DNA of 64,000 nt, taken from positions 2,644,501 through 2,708,500 of the forward strand of contig NZ_JAYERP010000001.1 of the NCBI RefSeq assembly GCF_034718895.1, in the 5' to 3' direction. The translations under genes and the position numbers were made by a program. This document shows, one piece after another, positions 27,953 through 36,597 of this stretch. Position 1 is the stretch's first letter. Every line of letters begins with the position of its first letter. Origin of the DNA: Paenibacillus phoenicis (GTDB taxonomy: Bacteria; Bacillota; Bacilli; Paenibacillales; Paenibacillaceae). Under the pieces are notes generated by a model. It saw only the letters and a program-made list of their open reading frames with translations. It did not search any database and was not told where the DNA came from.

Positions 27953-28935
27953 GAGAGAAATCCTCCTTTATCCAGCATGATGCGGATCTCCTCCTTGCTC
28001 ATCAGCTCATGCTCCGAACTCAACTCGCCGTAGGGAACAAGCGGCAAATGGCCGTAACGATCTCTCAGACCCACGATCTCGAGCGCAGGCATGATGACCA
28101 GATACTCCTTGTCGTATACCACGGTCGACCGGCTTTCATATTCACTGAGCAGCAGCTCGTGAATCCGTTCCCCAGGGCGTATACCCGTCACCTCGATCGA
28201 CACATCGGGTATGCCCGAAGCTTCAATCAGCACTTCCGCCAGGTCGATAATCCGGCAGGTTGGCATCAGCATGACGAAAATCTCCCCGCCGATGCTCTCC
28301 CGAGAAGCCTTAAACAGAAGCTGGATCGCTTCCGGCATCGTCAGGAAAAATCGGGTCATTTCCAAATCGGTGATCTTTACCCGCTTCTGCTCACGGATCT
28401 GCTGCTTGAACAAATGGATCACGCTGCCGTTGGTGCCCAGCACGTTGCCGCCCCGGATGCATACAAATCGGGTTTCATCCTGGATCAGGTTGGCGTAAAC
28501 GACCAGCTTTTCACCGATGGCCTTGGTCATGCCGTAAAAGTTAGACGGGTTCGACGCTTTGTCCGTAGAGATATAAAGGACTTTTTTCACTTTGTTTTTA
28601 ATGGCGGCTTCAATAACGTTTTGGGTGCCAACCACATTGGTTTTCAGCGCTTCGGCAGGTTGCTCCTCGCAGATGGGCACGTGCTTCAAAGCAGCCAGAT
28701 GGAAGACGATGTCCACGTTCTGGCAGGCCGCGACCAAAGCTTCCTTGTCGCGGATATCGCCGATTCGGAACGTCAGGCGCTCGTCGTTAAAGGTGCGGCT
28801 CATCGCAACTTGCGCCGCTTCTCCACGGGAGTAAATGATGATCTCCTTCGGGTCTTGAGGGAGGAGCTGGCGGATCAGCTCGTAACCCCAGGAACCGGTC
28901 CCCCCGGTGACGAGAATGACTTGATCTTTAAACAT
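27949..28935 (-). CDS. CapE/WbvB-type UDP-GlcNAc 4,6-dehydratase/epimerase
   Basis: A 328-residue extended SDR, paralog of 21534-22520. VTGGTGSWGYELIRQL, HLAALKHVPICEEQPAEALKTNV, STDKASNPSNFYGMTKAIGEK and IRGGNVLGTNGSVI are shared almost word for word. It begins the UDP-L-sugar route: dehydration of UDP-GlcNAc with epimerisation at C5 or C3/C5. It overlaps the 2-epimerase gene by eight bases and the reductase gene by four, giving a compact three-gene pathway. Confidence 0.9.
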   Translation of the reverse strand: MFKDQVILVTGGTGSWGYELIRQLLPQDPKEIIIYSRGEAAQVAMSRTFNDERLTFRIGDIRDKEALVAACQNVDIVFHLAALKHVPICEEQPAEALKTNVVGTQNVIEAAIKNKVKKVLYISTDKASNPSNFYGMTKAIGEKLVVYANLIQDETRFVCIRGGNVLGTNGSVIHLFKQQIREQKRVKITDLEMTRFFLTMPEAIQLLFKASRESIGGEIFVMLMPTCRIIDLAEVLIEASGIPDVSIEVTGIRPGERIHELLLSEYESRSTVVYDKEYLVIMPALEIVGLRDRYGHLPLVPYGELSSEHELMSKEEIRIMLDKGGFLS

Positions 28936-30019
28936 TCAACTTCCCCCCAAGCACGAATTTGACCACTTTTTGCGATACCTTCTCCTCCAGATAACCTTCA
29001 GGACAAGGCCACAAACGCTCCATGCCGGCCATCAGCTTCGCCGCTTCGGCGATTCTGCCGGCGTCTACGCCGGATACGACGTTGCTGCCGCAATCCACGG
29101 TCTCCGGCCGCTCCGTTGTACGGCGAATCGTTACCGTAGGCACCTGCATGATGCAGCATTCTTCCTGCACGGTACCGCTGTCCGTCAACACGCATATCGC
29201 ATGCTTCTCCAGCTTCACGAAGTCGAAGAAACCAAACGGCTCGTGAAATTCCACCAGTGGATGCATTTCCAGCTTCAAATCACGTTCAATCCGCGATCTC
29301 GTCCGGGGGTGAATGCTGCAAATCAACCGTTTAGACGACGCTTCCGCGACCCGGTTCAGCCCCTCCATAATGGCGTGCAGGGAGGCCGGGCGGTCGACGT
29401 TCTCCGCCCGATGGGCGGTCACGAGATAATAATCCCCTTCTTTCAGCCCCAGCCGTTGCAGGATGTCGCTCGCCTCAATCTGCGGCTCGTAGAACTTCAT
29501 CACTTCGTAAATCGGATTGCCGGTCAGCACGATGCGGTTGCTTGGCACCCCCTCCGCCAGCAAATGGGCTTTGCTCTGCGGAGTATACGGCATATTGATG
29601 GTCGACACCGCATCGATGACTTTCCGATTCTTCTCCTCGGGCACCTCGAGGTCAAAGCAGCGGTTGCCCGCCTCCATGTGGATCGCAGGATAGCCGAGTC
29701 GCTCGGCTAGTACGGCGCACAGCGCACTGTTGGTGTCCCCCAGCAGAAGCACGCGGTCCGGCCGCTCCACCTCCAAGATCCGCTCCATCTGGCCAAACAT
29801 CGCCGCCAACTGGCTGCCCAGCGTCGTTTGATGATCTTGAAAGATATAGTCTGGCTGTCTCAACCCTAGCTCCTGGAAAAAAACATCGCTGAGACTAGCC
29901 GCAAAATTCTGCCCCGTATGCACCAGTACATGTTTTTCGGCCCACTGATCCAGCAACGGGATGATCCGGCTGAGCCGAATGATTTCCGGTCGGGTCCCCA
30001 ATATGGTCATGATTTTCAC
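28928..30019 (-). CDS. UDP-N-acetyl sugar 2-epimerase (WbjD/CapG/WbvD type)
   Basis: Non-hydrolysing 2-epimerase, WecB superfamily. I chose GTG 30019 (AAGGAG eight bases upstream, 364 codons) over ATG 30043, whose Shine-Dalgarno would touch the start. KIMTILGTRPEIIRLSRI opens the protein; HMEAGNRCFDLEVPEEKNRK is the form seen in FucNAc/QuiNAc epimerases rather than EAGLRTGD of WecB; LTDSGTVQEECCIMQVP ends the active site. Together with the next two genes it would complete UDP-L-QuiNAc or UDP-L-FucNAc. Confidence 0.9.
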   Translation of the reverse strand: MKIMTILGTRPEIIRLSRIIPLLDQWAEKHVLVHTGQNFAASLSDVFFQELGLRQPDYIFQDHQTTLGSQLAAMFGQMERILEVERPDRVLLLGDTNSALCAVLAERLGYPAIHMEAGNRCFDLEVPEEKNRKVIDAVSTINMPYTPQSKAHLLAEGVPSNRIVLTGNPIYEVMKFYEPQIEASDILQRLGLKEGDYYLVTAHRAENVDRPASLHAIMEGLNRVAEASSKRLICSIHPRTRSRIERDLKLEMHPLVEFHEPFGFFDFVKLEKHAICVLTDSGTVQEECCIMQVPTVTIRRTTERPETVDCGSNVVSGVDAGRIAEAAKLMAGMERLWPCPEGYLEEKVSQKVVKFVLGGKLNV

Positions 30020-30039
30020 GGTCTCATCTCCTTGCTGAC

Positions 30040-31614
30040 TCATCTCCTTGTAGACTTCTGGCGTTTCCGCACGCGTTGCTTGCGGGTAGTTCCTGTTCTC
30101 CGGCCGGCTGGGCGGCGATTCCGGTTCATCTTCCGTGCGCGCCCCGTCCCGCGGCTTCGATGGTTCTTACGAGCACGCGCCACCCTGCGCCGGGTATTCT
30201 TGCTTGCGCGTCGCTTCCCGCCGCGTCGGGCGGTCAAGCTCCTTCCCGTACCGGATCTTCTCTTGCGAAGTTTGGCTCGCTTCAATTTGACCCGTCTGCG
30301 GCGGCCGGATGGGCTCGCTGCACCTGCCGGCGCCTTCCCAATTGGCACTGCCCCCACTCCAGAGCCTCGAAACTCCGCCGCATCTGGGGAAGGAGCAGTC
30401 GGGGCCGGCTCAGGCAGCGGCACGGCAACCCCCGACAGCCCCTGCATGCGCTGAACGAGTCCTTGAAGCCGCAGCTCGTAAGCGGCCGGGCCAAACACAA
30501 CCTCCACTTGAGCTCGATTCCTTTCCCCTACGCTGCGGGACATTTCCATGGAAGACAGGAGCTCTGCACACTTCTCCGCAAGTCCGACGCTGTCTCCCGT
30601 CGGTACCAAATAAGCACCGCTGCCTGTCGACTCCAAAATTTCCCGCAATCCGCCCGAAGCATAGGCAACAACCGGTTTACCGAAGATCATCGCTTCGAGC
30701 GCCGTTAATCCAAACCCTTCGGGCAGAATGCCTGGAACAACGACGATATCCATCGCACTAAAGGCGGATTCCACATGGTTTTCCATACTGACAAAAATAA
30801 ATCGCTGCGAATGCGGCGATCCCTGAACCGCCCGCTTTAAGCTCCGGTAATACTCAGGTTGAACCTCTGCACCGATGATGACGAATTTGGCCGCCGGGAA
30901 CCGGTGCACCAGATTCAGCGCTGCCCCGATGAAATGATCGGCTCCTTTCTCCGGAATCAGGTAAGAGGAAATATAGCCGACCAAGACCTCGGACGGCTTG
31001 ATCTTCCATTGCGCTCTTCGATGCCAGCGTTGTGTCGGCCAAAGCTCGGGATGGATATCCTCCGGGTTCCACGAAGGGTAGAGCAACACGGTTTTGTGCA
31101 TGGCCTGCGTTCCAAAGAAAGGGAGCAGCGCGGATTCGGAAATGCCAACGATCAAATCGCTGTATCTGTCGATCAGATTCACCGCTTCCGCCGTAAACTC
31201 ATTGGACGCAATGACCTCCGTAATCTGCCAAATCACAGGAATTCCCAACTGTTTGGCAGCAATCGCCGGCGACACGTTTACGCTGGTATTCACCAGTACA
31301 GCATCCGGCTGCTCCTCTTGGAGCAAGCCGATCGTGCGCTGCACCGAGTCGCTCCAGGCGATCGCATGGAATTCGCCAGACAGACCGGAGTGCGGGGAAC
31401 ACATCCCGTAGAGCAACGAGTTATCGCACAGCAGAGTGCGAATCCCATAACGATTGGCCAGAACCGACAAACTGCCCTGCCTTGGAACCACGATCGTACA
31501 GTCGTAATAAGCCGACAGCTTTCTCGCGCTGAATAACAACAGCTTTTCCGCGCCGGTTACGTTCCTGGAATTGCACACATGCGAGAACAGCAGCAACTTC
31601 TTTTTATCCGACAC
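30040..31614 (-). CDS. Glycosyltransferase family 4 with long Arg/Lys-rich tail
   Basis: GTG 31614 is chosen because AAAGGAGGGG precedes it; a longer frame to 31668 has no site. Of about 524 residues, 1-385 are a GT-B enzyme: LLLFSHVCNSRNVTGAEKLL, YISSYLIPEKGADHFI, VVPGILPEGFGLTALEAMIFGKPVV. Then a Pro/Ala/Gly linker and, from about 437 to the end, a tail that is roughly half Arg and Lys (RRRRVKLKRAKLRKRR and similar). Such a tail is foreign to the family. Basic tracts recur in other proteins of this island, so it may anchor the enzyme to an acidic polymer or to the spore surface. Confidence 0.88.
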   Translation of the reverse strand: MSDKKKLLLFSHVCNSRNVTGAEKLLLFSARKLSAYYDCTIVVPRQGSLSVLANRYGIRTLLCDNSLLYGMCSPHSGLSGEFHAIAWSDSVQRTIGLLQEEQPDAVLVNTSVNVSPAIAAKQLGIPVIWQITEVIASNEFTAEAVNLIDRYSDLIVGISESALLPFFGTQAMHKTVLLYPSWNPEDIHPELWPTQRWHRRAQWKIKPSEVLVGYISSYLIPEKGADHFIGAALNLVHRFPAAKFVIIGAEVQPEYYRSLKRAVQGSPHSQRFIFVSMENHVESAFSAMDIVVVPGILPEGFGLTALEAMIFGKPVVAYASGGLREILESTGSGAYLVPTGDSVGLAEKCAELLSSMEMSRSVGERNRAQVEVVFGPAAYELRLQGLVQRMQGLSGVAVPLPEPAPTAPSPDAAEFRGSGVGAVPIGKAPAGAASPSGRRRRVKLKRAKLRKRRSGTGRSLTARRGGKRRASKNTRRRVARARKNHRSRGTGRARKMNRNRRPAGRRTGTTRKQRVRKRQKSTRR

Positions 31615-31678
31615 AATTGCCCCTCCTTTGCCTGTGCGTTTGTCCGGGACTCCGGAACCGGCTTCCACTTCACAGGAT

Positions 31679-32803
31679 TCACCCGAAAATCACGGTTAGC
31701 AGCTGATCTAACCGATTGGAATAGGTATGATCCCGCAAGGTCCGATTCAGCGCACGCAGCGCAATTTCCCGTCTTTGTTCCTCATGGGTCAGATAAAAAC
31801 GCACCTTCTCGACCAACTCCTCCGGCGAGGAGAAGGTTTCGATTTCTTCGCCGGGAACGTAGAACGATGCCAAATCGTCCCGCGAATCAACCAATTGAAG
31901 CGTTGCACAGGCCGAAATTTCGAACGTCCGCGGATTTGGCGACGCCGCCGTTATACCGGCTTTGTTGTTGTTGACATCCTCCTCAAACGGGGAGCGATGT
32001 AAATTCAGAACGATCTTCGAACCGCTGTACACTTCGGCGGTTTCCACCGGGCCCATCCATTTTCCCAGCTCGATCCGGTCCACATAAGCCGGGTACTCCG
32101 GCAGCCGATCCCACCAGATTCCGTTGATCATTAAGCCTTGTTCGATCAGCGCCGGTAAAATAGGCTGAAGAAAGTTCACCCGGTTCCAATACGCTGAACC
32201 GATAAAGCTTAAATTGCGGCGGTGCGGGGATGGCATCAAGGTCGGACGATAATGCTCCGGAAAGGTTGCAAACGGCAAATAATGGACTTGGCTGCAGCCG
32301 GCTGCGCGATAAAGATCAACGCAATTTCGTTCAAGGGTAAACACGTAGTCATATTGAGTGCTCAGCGGAACCGTCATATCCGTATAATAGGGATCATCTG
32401 TAAACCAAATGGCCGTCGGGATGCCCATAGCCCGCACGGCGTTGATATACTCCACAGGAAGCTCCAAACCGTCGAGGGCGAGCAGCAAGTTCGGCTTATG
32501 CAGCGATGCCAAATCCGGTATAGAATCGCCCGGCACCGCGGTGATGACTTCCGCGGTTAACGTACGGAGCGTGGAAGTTACGGCCTCGTCTATCGGAGAA
32601 TAAGGAAATCCTTTCCCCGAACTGACATATAATATTTTTAAGTTGCGGACCTGAAATTTCGGCCGCGGTTGACTGACAATATAGCTGGCCCTTCCCCTCA
32701 GGTACCCCTCGGCGTAGCCGTCACGGAACCCGTTGGTTCTACCGCGCTCCTCCGGGCTCATCACGGGTTGAGTTGGATTGCCAGTCGCTTCTTCCATGAA
32801 CAT
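31679..32803 (-). CDS. CgeB-like glycosyltransferase with [YF]xx[GA] leader, copy 1
   Basis: A 374-residue GT-B-like protein of the CgeB group: LKILYVSSGKGFPYSPIDEA, PNLLLALDGLE, WFTDDPYYTD, a NLSFIGSAYWNRVNFL nucleotide-domain start, SKIVLNLHRSP and NPRTFEISACATLQLVDSR. Before the enzyme is a short leader with three four-residue units, F26-x-x-G29, Y30-x-x-G33 and Y34-x-x-G37. GGAGTGACCTT precedes the ATG. It is the closest relative of the next gene upstream (32878), and both would act on the spore surface if they work like CgeB. Confidence 0.85.
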   Translation of the reverse strand: MFMEEATGNPTQPVMSPEERGRTNGFRDGYAEGYLRGRASYIVSQPRPKFQVRNLKILYVSSGKGFPYSPIDEAVTSTLRTLTAEVITAVPGDSIPDLASLHKPNLLLALDGLELPVEYINAVRAMGIPTAIWFTDDPYYTDMTVPLSTQYDYVFTLERNCVDLYRAAGCSQVHYLPFATFPEHYRPTLMPSPHRRNLSFIGSAYWNRVNFLQPILPALIEQGLMINGIWWDRLPEYPAYVDRIELGKWMGPVETAEVYSGSKIVLNLHRSPFEEDVNNNKAGITAASPNPRTFEISACATLQLVDSRDDLASFYVPGEEIETFSSPEELVEKVRFYLTHEEQRREIALRALNRTLRDHTYSNRLDQLLTVIFG

Positions 32804-32820
32804 AAGGTCACTCCTTTATA

Positions 32821-32876
32821 GGTTGATACTTGTCGGTTGCTTCTTGTAGGGTGATGCTTGCCGGTTGATTCCTGCT
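32821..32876. repeat. Tandem pair of 28-base repeats
   Basis: 32821-32848 and 32849-32876 match at 22 of 28 positions (core CTTG-CGGTTG-TTC-TG). They fill the gap between the two CgeB-like genes. Confidence 0.7.
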
Positions 32877-32877
32877 C

Positions 32878-33963
32878 TTAGCTTTCGGTGACTGCTGCCA
32901 GCAGGCGGCTAACCCGGTCCATATACGTATGGACGGCCGTCGTCGTCCACAGCGAGCGCCAAGCGATCAAGCGCCGTTCCTCGTCGTGCTCGAGATAGTA
33001 ACGGATTTTCGCCTCCAGCTCCGCCTCATCCCGAAACGTCTCGATGTCGTAGCCCGGCCGGTAGAAAGAGGTTAAATCGTCGCGGATGTCCGTAATTTGA
33101 AAAGCGCCGCAGCTGGCGATTTCATAGGTTCGCGGATTGATCGATCTCCCTGAGGTATCGTTCCCGTTCCGGTTATCCTGGCCGGCTTGCGTTGGTCGAT
33201 GGATGTTGAGCACGATTTTGGAGGCGTTGTAATAACGAACCGTCTCCTCAACGGGAACCCATCCGGGTCGGATGAACCGTGCCAACTGCTCGTATCGGGG
33301 CAGGCGGTCCCAATGATACCCGGCGATCAGCACGCGTTTGTCCTGCAGGAACGAGCTTAAGCGATCAAACAAGGCGACTCGATTCCAAAAAGCATTGCCG
33401 ATAAAACAAACATCATAGCGATATTCCGGCTTAGCCGGAATGGGCCGAAATTGACGCGGATTCGCAGCGAGCGGAAGGTGGTGTACGCTTTGCACCCCAA
33501 GGGAGCGATAGAGCGGCACACATTCGATTTCGTGCGTAAACACCACATCGTAGCTTAAAGCCAGCGCGAGCGTATCATCGGTAAAATAAGGGTCATCCAC
33601 GAACCAAACAGCGGTCCGAATCCCCATCCTCCGGATCTGCTCCAACTGCGCAGTATGATCAGGCGGAAAGATGTGCAGCGAATTCATGACCAGCACCAGA
33701 TCGGGATGATGGTGCTCGGTTTCCTGCAACATCATTTCCGGTGAGGCAACGATGCACTCCCGCGTCAGCTCCGCAAGCGCCGTTTGAACCCCTTCGTCAA
33801 TCGCATCGAACCCTTGAGGCACGTACAGCACCCGCAGGTCCACTTTCGGCCGAGAAACCGGCGGAATTCGTTCCAGCACAGCCTGGCATCCGCCAAACCG
33901 GATCCCCTCCTGGTATCCGGCCTGATAAGCCTCGCCGTATCGATTCTCGTTGACGTTCTCCAA
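32878..33963 (-). CDS. CgeB-like glycosyltransferase with [YF]xx[GA] leader, copy 2
   Basis: A 361-residue paralog of 31679-32803, sharing WFVDDPYFTDDT, VCFIGNAFWNRVALFD, SKIVLNIHRP and INPRTYEIASCGAFQITDIRDDLTSFYRPG. Its leader has four tetrads: Y9-A12, Y13-G16, Y17-G20, I21-G24. The start is TTG 33963 with AAGGA just upstream; no in-frame ATG fits. It is the first gene of the operon running to 25490. A CATATATTTA element about 55 bases upstream could be a sporulation -10 box, without a clear partner. Confidence 0.84.
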   Translation of the reverse strand: MENVNENRYGEAYQAGYQEGIRFGGCQAVLERIPPVSRPKVDLRVLYVPQGFDAIDEGVQTALAELTRECIVASPEMMLQETEHHHPDLVLVMNSLHIFPPDHTAQLEQIRRMGIRTAVWFVDDPYFTDDTLALALSYDVVFTHEIECVPLYRSLGVQSVHHLPLAANPRQFRPIPAKPEYRYDVCFIGNAFWNRVALFDRLSSFLQDKRVLIAGYHWDRLPRYEQLARFIRPGWVPVEETVRYYNASKIVLNIHRPTQAGQDNRNGNDTSGRSINPRTYEIASCGAFQITDIRDDLTSFYRPGYDIETFRDEAELEAKIRYYLEHDEERRLIAWRSLWTTTAVHTYMDRVSRLLAAVTES

Positions 33964-34144
33964 GGTCCTTCATCCTATCTTCGTGGATTTCGATCTTGCG
34001 TTTCCTGGGTCTTAATAAATATATGCTGAGGGGACACGTGCATCATGGACGACTACCCGCCCGCCGGATAAATTGGCGAATGCCGCCTTTAGGGACGGAC
34101 TCTTAATGCCCCCCTCGCGCCCCTTAGTCCTCTTTTTCGCGCCC

Positions 34145-34167
34145 TTTTGCACGATTATCCCTTTCGT
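34145..34167 (+). repeat. Left part of a 65-base tandem repeat unit split by the IS
   Basis: TTTTGCACGATTATCCCTTT followed by CGT, which continues on the other side of the IS3 element at 35385-35400 (TTTCGTTCAGAATGCG). Related units follow at 35434 and 35497 (spacing 64-65 bases). Confidence 0.7.
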
Positions 34168-34246
34168 GGATCGGCTACACTTAGTTGGACAATAAAAATA
34201 AGGGCTTGTAGAATAGACCTATCATGTTAAGGAGCGGATCTCAACA

Positions 34247-34531
34247 ATGCCTAAACAACCACGACGCACGTTTACAACCGAGTTCAAAAAGCAAATGGTG
34301 CAGCTCTATGAAAACGGGAAATCCCGCGCAGCGATTGTGGAGGAATATGACCTCACTGCGTCTGCTTTAGACCGCTGGATCAAGCAAGCCCAGACCACAG
34401 GCTCCTTCAAGGAGAAGGACAATCGCTCTTTCGAAGAAAATGAACTCATCACTTTACGTAAAGAGATTCAACGACTTAAGATGGAGAACGATATTTTAAA
34501 GCAAGCCGCGCTGATCATGGGACGAAAGTAG
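34247..34531 (+). CDS. IS3-family transposase OrfA
   Basis: A 94-residue DNA-binding subunit: TTEFKKQMVQLYENGKSRAA, a helix-turn-helix (EEYDLTASALDRWIKQAQ) and a leucine-zipper-like coiled coil (ELITLRKEIQRLKMENDILKQAALIMGRK). AAGGAGCG precedes the ATG. It ends at CGA-AAG-TAG, where the -1 frame stays open into orfB. Confidence 0.92.
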   Translation: MPKQPRRTFTTEFKKQMVQLYENGKSRAAIVEEYDLTASALDRWIKQAQTTGSFKEKDNRSFEENELITLRKEIQRLKMENDILKQAALIMGRK

Positions 34532-34572
34532 CTATCATCCAGAACAACCGTGATAAATACTCGGTATCAGCA

Positions 34573-35367
34573 ATGTGCGACGTCCTACAAATTGCAAAGA
34601 GTACGTTCTACTATGAAGCAAAGGAACGAGCGAAGGAAGATGAACTAACAGAAACGATTGTGGAGATCTTCCACAAGAACCGCAAAGCCTACGGCACGCG
34701 CAAGATTAAAGCCAAGCTAAAGGAACAAGGAATAGTTGTATCTAGACGTCGCATTGGCCGCATTATGAAGGAGCAGGGGTTGGTCTCCACCTACACGATC
34801 GCTCAGTATAAGCCCCACAAAGCGGCCTCCAATGAAGCAAAGACGGCAAATGTGCTGGCTCGTGAGTTTGAGCAGACAGAAGCAAAGCGCTTCGTCGTTA
34901 GCGATCTAACGTATGTAAAGGTTCAAAACAAGTGGCATTACATTTGTGTGCTGATCGACTTGTTCAATCGAGAAATCATCGGGCATAGTGCGGGCCCAAA
35001 CAAGGATGCGGCTCTGATTTCCCGTGCCTTCTCTACCGTACAAGGTGATCTGCGTCAAATCCAGTGGTTTCATACGGACCGCGGTAGTGAGTTTAAAAAC
35101 GAAAAGATGGACGAGCTATTGGAGACCTTTAAAATCGGTCGATCTCTCAGCATGAAAGGCTGTCCCTATGACAATGCCGTGGCTGAAGCTACCTATAAAA
35201 TTATGAAAACGGAGTTCATTAACCAGATGAGCTTCCACAGCCTTCTTCATCTAGAGGTGGAACTGTACGATTACATCAACTGGTTCAACAAGCATCGGAT
35301 TCACGGAACACTGGGATACCTGACACCTGTTCAGTATCGTCAAGAAGCCCTTAATAAAGTTGTCTGA
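34573..35367 (+). CDS. IS3-family transposase OrfB (DDE integrase)
   Basis: Catalytic subunit with an RNase-H-like rve core: FVVSDLTYVKVQNKWHYICVLIDL (first Asp), WFHTDRGSEFKN (second Asp) and NAVAEATYKIMKTEF (Glu), all three DDE residues present. An HTH_21-like domain (AYGTRKIKAKLKEQG) precedes it. The frame is open upstream of ATG 34573 and is -1 to orfA, so it is probably made as an OrfAB fusion by frameshifting near 34525-34531. The element looks intact. Confidence 0.92.
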   Translation: MCDVLQIAKSTFYYEAKERAKEDELTETIVEIFHKNRKAYGTRKIKAKLKEQGIVVSRRRIGRIMKEQGLVSTYTIAQYKPHKAASNEAKTANVLAREFEQTEAKRFVVSDLTYVKVQNKWHYICVLIDLFNREIIGHSAGPNKDAALISRAFSTVQGDLRQIQWFHTDRGSEFKNEKMDELLETFKIGRSLSMKGCPYDNAVAEATYKIMKTEFINQMSFHSLLHLEVELYDYINWFNKHRIHGTLGYLTPVQYRQEALNKVV

Positions 35368-35384
35368 TTTACTGTTGACAATCC

Positions 35385-35533
35385 TTTCGTTCAGAATGCG
35401 GAGATCGAGATAGGGATCCTCTCGCTGCGCCTCTTTGTATCATTATCCCTTTTGTTCAGAATTGAGAGATCTAGGAAGAGGGTCTTCTAGCTACCTTTTT
35501 GCACGATTATCCCTTTTGTTCAGAATTGGGGAA
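35385..35533 (+). repeat. Remaining units of the 65-base tandem repeat
   Basis: The right half of the split unit (35385-35400), a unit at 35434-35469 and one at 35497-35533. Each contains ATTATCCCTTTYGTTCAGAA and a GAG-ATC purine stretch; spacing is 64-65 bases. An inverted ATTATCCCTTT copy occurs at 36670-36680 beyond the next gene. Confidence 0.75.
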
Positions 35534-35691
35534 TCAATCGACGGGATTAAACTAAGGTTGCACAGTGATCTGAACATCCAGATTTATTTGATAGAGATTT
35601 GGGATTTTTTAGTTGTGTATAGAACATATGTTTGGTATAATGAAAAAAAGAGGAACGTATGTGCCCATTTCTTGTTTTGGAGGGATCGGAC

Positions 35692-36597
35692 ATGGAATTA
35701 GTTACGAGTATGGAGCTTCAATCTATCAGCAGCCGTTTTCAAAGTGAGGCCGACTGCATCGAGGCGATCATCGCTATGAAGTGGCCAAACGGATTTGTTT
35801 GCCCGCGCTGCGCTTATACCGAATGCACCCGTCTGTCCTCCCGACGACTTCCTTTGTTTGAGTGCAGAAGATGCGGCTATCAAGCCTCGCCTTTGGTCGG
35901 CACCATTTTTGAAAGAACCCATCTGCCTTTGGTGAAGTGGTTCCAAGCTATGGAGCTGTTCCTACTTCCCGACGGTATCTCAGCGCTGCGGTTGAGTCAG
36001 GTGATCCAAGTTACCTACAAGACCGCTTGGCTCATGCTGCACAAAATCCGCTATACCCTCGGTGAATGTGATGCCCGGGAGCTGCTCTCTGGAGAGGTGA
36101 AGGTGAACCGCGATCAGTATGGGACGGATACCAACCGCTTTCATCCAGCTTCTCAACCTTATGCCACCGCAGTCGTCGCCGGCTGCACGGTCACGGAGTC
36201 TGGTGAGCCCGAGCGAGTGAAGATCCAACTGGTATCACATAAAAGAGGAAGCGAGCAATGGGCTACCCGGTGCGATCTCGTCGCGTTCATCAACAAACAT
36301 GTAGACGTCCATACCTCAACCAAGCGGTGGTTCCCTTTCGTTTATCGGATGTATCTGCCCTTACGGAGAGTCGTGAGACAAGCAAGGGAGTCGATCAGAC
36401 GCACGTATGTCGCCTTGGGGTTAACACATTTGCAGGCGTATTTGAATGAGTACACCGTCCGCCGTCACCTGCGCATGTCCTGTTCCGAGGAAGAAATGCG
36501 CCAGAAACTGCTACAGATGTGCTTGTCCATTCCAGCGATCCCTTACCGCCAGTTAATCGCACGTGGTCAGAAGCCGTTCCTCGCAGCAGCGGCGTAA
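35692..36597 (+). CDS. IS1595-like transposase relative lacking catalytic residues
   Basis: The start at 35692 (GGAGGG seven bases upstream) gives 301 residues. An N-terminal zinc ribbon has CPRC and CRRC pairs (about residues 37-65), followed by the IS1595 linker (FERTHLPLVKWFQAMELF, TYKTAWLMLHKIRYTL). Where active relatives read GEVEVDETY, this protein reads GEVKVNRDQYG, and the later second Asp and Glu motifs are unrecognisable, while the C-terminal HLQAYLNEYTVRRHLR survives. It is thus a dead or domesticated copy with an intact frame. I see no clear terminal inverted repeats. Confidence 0.8.
   Translation: MELVTSMELQSISSRFQSEADCIEAIIAMKWPNGFVCPRCAYTECTRLSSRRLPLFECRRCGYQASPLVGTIFERTHLPLVKWFQAMELFLLPDGISALRLSQVIQVTYKTAWLMLHKIRYTLGECDARELLSGEVKVNRDQYGTDTNRFHPASQPYATAVVAGCTVTESGEPERVKIQLVSHKRGSEQWATRCDLVAFINKHVDVHTSTKRWFPFVYRMYLPLRRVVRQARESIRRTYVALGLTHLQAYLNEYTVRRHLRMSCSEEEMRQKLLQMCLSIPAIPYRQLIARGQKPFLAAAA

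Larger units (their letters stand above)
34168..35384 (+). mobile_element. IS3-family insertion sequence
   Basis: About 1.2 kb with two frames (orfA, orfB). The outermost 40 bases of both ends align as inverted repeats: GGAT at the tips, GACAA at 21-25 and AAGGGCTT at 33-40, about two thirds identical overall. TTTCGT borders both ends (34162-34167 and 35385-35390), a likely target duplication; IS3 elements usually give 3-5 bases, so the exact tip may be one or two bases further out (TGGAT...ATCCT with TTCG duplicated). It interrupts the 65-base repeat array. Confidence 0.8.

Noticed and set aside
28928..30019. Plain WecB-type role (UDP-ManNAc for ManNAcA with the 22548 dehydrogenase)
   Set aside because: The EAGNRCFD motif and the overlap with dehydratase and reductase genes point to the L-sugar route, though a dual use cannot be excluded.
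34247..36597. A single composite transposon carrying both transposase genes
   Set aside because: The two proteins belong to different families and the IS3 ends and target repeats enclose only the first.
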